From Actinomycetota bacterium (lineage in GTDB: Bacteria > Actinomycetota > Coriobacteriia > Anaerosomatales > D1FN1-002): a stretch of DNA of 7,032 bases. The notes beneath the pieces were generated by a model, which was not told the DNA's origin, did not search any database, and saw only the letters and a list, made by a program, of their open reading frames with translations. A program made the translations under genes and the position numbers. The stretch lies in the NCBI GenBank assembly GCA_005774595.1, contig VAUM01000080.1, positions 1 to 7,032 of the forward strand, in the 5' to 3' direction. Within the stretch, counting starts at the first letter, position 1. Each line of letters opens with the position of its first letter. This document shows positions 6,206-7,032 of the stretch, piece by piece.

Positions 6206-6942
6206 CACGCGAAGCGGATGCGGTCGCGGACGGCCGCCTCGGCCGCCGGGTCACGCGCGACGCGAGGCGCGTCGTCAAGAGTACGGCAGTACGCGACGAT
6301 CTCGGGCAACGGCGGGAAGACGCCGCCGAAGTGCGCGAGCACCCGCTCGAGGAACGCGAGGTCGCTCTCGAGGTCGACGGTGAGGCGCAGATCGGGGAAG
6401 CGGACCTCGTCGGGCGCCGGCCACAGTTCACAGCGCACGAACGGCGCGAGCTCGAAGAACCACGTCATGTACTCGGTGAGCTCGGGCGCGAGCGTGCGCT
6501 CGTGCAGCTCGCGCAGGGCGTCCGCGCGCGCGACCTCGATCGCGCACCCGAGCGGCACGCCGTCGGGGCGCGAGTAGTCGCCGCCGGTCCGCTCGAGGTG
6601 GCCGAGCGCACCGAGCATCGCCGGCACGTCGGACAGCGGGTTGTCGCCGGTGATGCGCGCGACGTACTCGGAGGGGCGCGACTCCATCGCGCCGAGGAAC
6701 CGCCCGAGGACGTCCTCGACCGGCCCCCGGTGCACCGCCACGCCGCGGCCCGCGCAGTACTCCTCGATGGCATCGTCGGCCGGGTCGACCGTGGTGCACA
6801 CCACGACCTCGCCGAACGCGACGCCGGCCGTCACGCGGTCCAGCACGCGGCCGAGCAGCGGCACGCCGCCGAGCTCGCGGAACGCCTTCCCGGGCAGCCG
6901 AGAGCTGCCGGTGCGGCACGCGACGAGTCCGAGCAGCCGCAT
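6205..6942 (-). CDS. spsF: SpsF-family cytidylyltransferase (CMP-KDO/CMP-sugar synthetase-like)
   Basis: This 245-residue protein belongs to the SpsF/KdsB-like group of GT-A-fold cytidylyltransferases, cytosolic enzymes that activate a sugar acid with CTP for surface polysaccharide. The N-terminal nucleotide-binding loop is clear: ACRTGSSRLPGKAF at residues 8-21, with Arg15 and Lys19 of the family pattern R-x-x-S-x-R-L-P-G-K. Other landmarks are VCTTVDPADD (48-57), the metal-region ITGDNPLSDV (97-106) with Asp100, and LTVDLESDLAFLE (187-199), matching the usual 'LTVD..EDL..ve' strand and helix. It starts at ATG 6942-6940, which overlaps the previous stop as TGATG; a GGAGG lies about 10 bases upstream. 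It ends 14 bases before the preferred neuB start. SpsF next to a NeuB-family synthase recalls the spsE-spsF pair of Bacillus spore-coat polysaccharide loci. The true substrate (a nonulosonic acid, KDO-like acid or other) cannot be read from sequence. Confidence 0.88.
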   Translation of the reverse strand: MRLLGLVACRTGSSRLPGKAFRELGGVPLLGRVLDRVTAGVAFGEVVVCTTVDPADDAIEEYCAGRGVAVHRGPVEDVLGRFLGAMESRPSEYVARITGDNPLSDVPAMLGALGHLERTGGDYSRPDGVPLGCAIEVARADALRELHERTLAPELTEYMTWFFELAPFVRCELWPAPDEVRFPDLRLTVDLESDLAFLERVLAHFGGVFPPLPEIVAYCRTLDDAPRVARDPAAEAAVRDRIRFA

Positions 6943-7032
6943 CAGATGAGCGCCTCCTCGGTGATCGCGTCCCCGGCTCGGACCTCGCGCGCGAGCGTGC
7001 GGCCGAGCGCGGCCGCACGCTCGCGCGCGAGG
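6942..7032 (-). CDS. 3' end of a gene with a SAF-like C-terminus (partial)
   Basis: Only the last 29 complete codons and the TGA stop (6944-6942) lie in the window; the start is beyond the right edge. The C-terminus reads GRTLAREVRAGDAITEEALI. The pattern 'G-R-x-L...V-x-A-G-D-x-I-T-x-E-x-L' followed at once by the end resembles the SAF (antifreeze-like) domain that closes NeuB/SpsE-type synthases. The complete NeuB in this window ends in the comparable GRTAKADIPADTTITWDMV. A second NeuB/SpsE-family synthase is therefore possible, and in Bacillus sps loci the synthase SpsE precedes SpsF. An oxidoreductase or another protein with a SAF domain is an alternative. The stop shares its A with the ATG of the next gene (TGATG), so the two are almost certainly co-translated. 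The residues encoded upstream of about 7007 lie in a perfect inverted repeat and may not be reliable if that repeat is an assembly artefact. The reading frame is fairly sure; the family is a weak inference. Confidence 0.5.
   Translation of the reverse strand, partial: LARERAAALGRTLAREVRAGDAITEEALI
6983..7032. repeat. Perfect 23-bp inverted repeat with 4-base loop at window edge
   Basis: Bases 6983-7005 are exactly complementary to 7010-7032, with a 4-base spacer (agcg) at 7006-7009. All 23 pairs match by base-by-base reading. Each arm contains the self-complementary pieces TCGCGCGCGA (6985-6994 and 7021-7030) and CGGCCG (7000-7005 and 7010-7015), joined by GCGTG or its complement CACGC. The structure lies inside the 3' end of a coding region, and its outer arm ends on the last base of the window. 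It could be a very stable RNA hairpin within the operon. It could equally be a fold-back or assembly artefact at a contig end, in which case 7010-7032 would be a false copy of 6983-7005. There is no T-tract, so it does not look like an intrinsic terminator. Confidence 0.85.

Noticed and set aside
4401..6431. Long open minus-strand frame upstream of the MurU-like gene, giving a 915-residue open frame in total
   Set aside because: Its first part runs out of phase through spsF, neuB and the glycosyltransferase, all of which have clear motifs, and its composition is Arg/Ala-rich as expected of a high-GC shadow frame. Only the part from GTG 4400 matches a protein family.
168..6577. Several long plus-strand open frames (for example 168-1250, 1790-3028, 2829-4262 and 4193-5815)
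   Set aside because: They lie opposite recognised genes, show no family motif, and have His/Arg/Val- or Ala/Arg-rich composition typical of the antisense of GC-rich codons.
6428..7018. Alternative minus-strand frame over spsF and the edge gene
   Set aside because: Extremely Arg/Ala-rich, overlaps the well-supported spsF in another phase, and carries no motif.
6983..7032. Intrinsic terminator
   Set aside because: The hairpin has no U-tract on either strand and lies before the stop of a coding frame coupled to the next gene.

Overview
The window is about 70% G+C by eye, with strong third-position G/C bias and good Shine-Dalgarno motifs. That suggests a high-GC bacterium, perhaps an actinobacterium or a similar environmental lineage. 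The sequence alone does not fix the taxon. No rRNA, tRNA, mobile element, CRISPR array, promoter or terminator was seen, and there is no gene-free stretch longer than about 20 bases.

All genes lie on the minus strand and read right to left as one tightly packed run. In transcription order they are: (1) the last ~29 codons of a gene cut by the right edge, with a SAF-like C-terminus; (2) an SpsF-type cytidylyltransferase, 6205-6942; (3) a NeuB-family nonulosonic (sialic-type) acid synthase, 5129-6190; (4) a family 2 glycosyltransferase, 4397-5119; (5) a MurU/RmlA-like sugar-1-phosphate nucleotidyltransferase, 3684-4400; (6) a divergent NeuA-like cytidylyltransferase, 2964-3668; (7) glucose-1-phosphate cytidylyltransferase RfbF, 2159-2944; (8) an extended-SDR enzyme close to UDP-glucuronate decarboxylases, 1067-2152; and (9) a UDP-glucose 6-dehydrogenase-type gene cut by the left edge, 1-1070. 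Junctions are overlaps of 1 or 4 bases or gaps of 6 to 19 bases, so translational coupling in one operon is very likely. The operon continues past both edges.

Taken together this is the interior of a surface-glycan locus (capsule, exopolysaccharide, S-layer/flagellin glycan or similar). NeuB condenses phosphoenolpyruvate with a hexosamine-type sugar to make a nine-carbon acid, and a cytidylyltransferase would activate it as a CMP-sugar. RfbF makes CDP-glucose. The dehydrogenase and SDR would make a UDP-uronic acid and a decarboxylated or otherwise modified sugar. The glycosyltransferase uses one of these donors. The enzymes that make the six-carbon precursor of the NeuB substrate are not in the window.

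The most unusual points are: the NeuA-like protein has lost the catalytic lysines and the metal-binding aspartates of its family; the glycosyltransferase lacks two usual acidic motifs; four different sugar nucleotidyltransferases sit in one operon; and the right edge is a perfect 23-bp inverted repeat ending on the final base, which may be biological or an assembly fold-back.
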